NCBI GenBank assembly: GCA_003645555.1
Contig: QNFN01000117.1
Span: 1 to 6,359, forward strand
Direction of reading: 5' to 3'
Length of the DNA stretch: 6,359 nucleotides
Source of the DNA: Gammaproteobacteria bacterium
GTDB lineage: Bacteria; Pseudomonadota; Gammaproteobacteria; QNFN01
Part shown: positions 5,244-6,359 of the stretch, piece after piece
Layout: each line of letters begins with the position of its first letter
Numbering within the stretch: position 1 is the first letter of the stretch
Notes under the pieces: model-generated
Databases searched by the model: none
What the model was told of the DNA's origin: nothing
The model's input: only the letters and a program-made list of their open reading frames with translations
Program-made: the position numbers and the translations under genes

Positions 5244-5548
5244 TGCGCCTTCTCGCGCCCGGGCGCCGGGGGGGGCGGATCCTCGACCAGCTGGAAGAAG
5301 GTCTCGCCCTGGATCACCATGCCCAGTTCGCTACGGGCACGCTCCTCAATGGCGGCCAGCCCCTGGCGCAGGTCGGTCACCTCGGCCTCGAGCGCGGCAT
5401 TGCGTTCACGCAGATGGGCATTCTCTTCCTGCTGGGCGGTGATCGCCCGGCGCAACTCGCGCACCTCGATCAATCCGCCGTCACCGAACCAGAGCTTGAA
5501 CTGCAGCACCAGGAACATTACCAGCAGGACCGCGATCAGCGCGCGCAT
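5240..5548 (-). CDS. ftsB: Cell division protein FtsB
   Basis: FtsB is a bitopic inner-membrane protein that pairs with FtsL through transmembrane and coiled-coil contacts and joins FtsQ at the septum. The 102-residue protein (E. coli 103) has a short cytoplasmic start, one membrane helix (about residues 3-20, LIAVLLVMFLVLQF), then a heptad-like coiled coil from about 28 to 70 rich in Glu, Arg and Leu (QQEENAHLRERNAALEAEV). The conserved ARSELGMVIQGETFFQLVE (73-91) of the FtsB/DivIC family follows. The end [12 protein letters not shown] is a Pro-rich tail. It starts 33 nt after the eno stop and its stop overlaps the ispD start (ATGA). The eno-ftsB-ispD order supports the call. Confidence 0.95.
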   Translation of the reverse strand: MRALIAVLLVMFLVLQFKLWFGDGGLIEVRELRRAITAQQEENAHLRERNAALEAEVTDLRQGLAAIEERARSELGMVIQGETFFQLVEDPPPPAPGREKAQ

Positions 5549-5581
5549 GTCCGTTCCCGGCTACCGCAACCGCGCGGCGCT

Positions 5582-6359
<778 letters not shown>

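Overview
The window is about 62% GC by eye. It carries a gammaproteobacterial housekeeping cluster, all on the minus strand, read from the right edge leftwards: eno (3' part only), ftsB, ispD, ispF, truD and a small DUF3301-type membrane protein. The order ftsB-ispD-ispF-truD is the one known from Escherichia coli and relatives. The protein sequences look like a GC-rich gammaproteobacterium, perhaps of the Chromatiales type. That placement is an inference, and the species cannot be named from this window.

Right block (2681-6359): six genes packed with gaps or overlaps of -22 to +33 nt, which strongly suggests one transcription unit whose promoter lies beyond the right edge. It combines glycolysis (enolase), septum assembly (FtsB), two steps of the MEP isoprenoid pathway (IspD, then IspF two reactions later) and tRNA pseudouridylation (TruD). 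The outermost ~45 bases of eno depart from otherwise very conserved enolase codons, so that edge may be poor sequence.

Middle block (2167-2680): about 510 nt without a credible gene. It holds two small elements that look mobile and carry no transposase. One (2248-2414) is an imperfect palindrome along its whole length. The other (2505-2664) has 18-bp terminal inverted repeats and a 4-bp flanking direct repeat, CAAG. Between them (2415-2504) I see only a 7-bp stem-loop and nothing coding. In E. coli, surE, pcm, nlpD and rpoS follow truD, but here that synteny breaks exactly at these repeats.

Left block (1-2166): a secreted four-cysteine protein of unknown function (1669-2166) and a long YihY/BrkB-type membrane protein (119-1486), both on the minus strand. 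The 182-nt gap between them holds a plus-strand promoter-like pair, a ~70-nt stretch with a CCUCCUCC segment, and a textbook intrinsic terminator. I read this as a candidate small RNA, and it is the best lead in the window. A second copy of the palindromic repeat fills the left edge (1-123), and the yihY stop codon lies inside its last bases.
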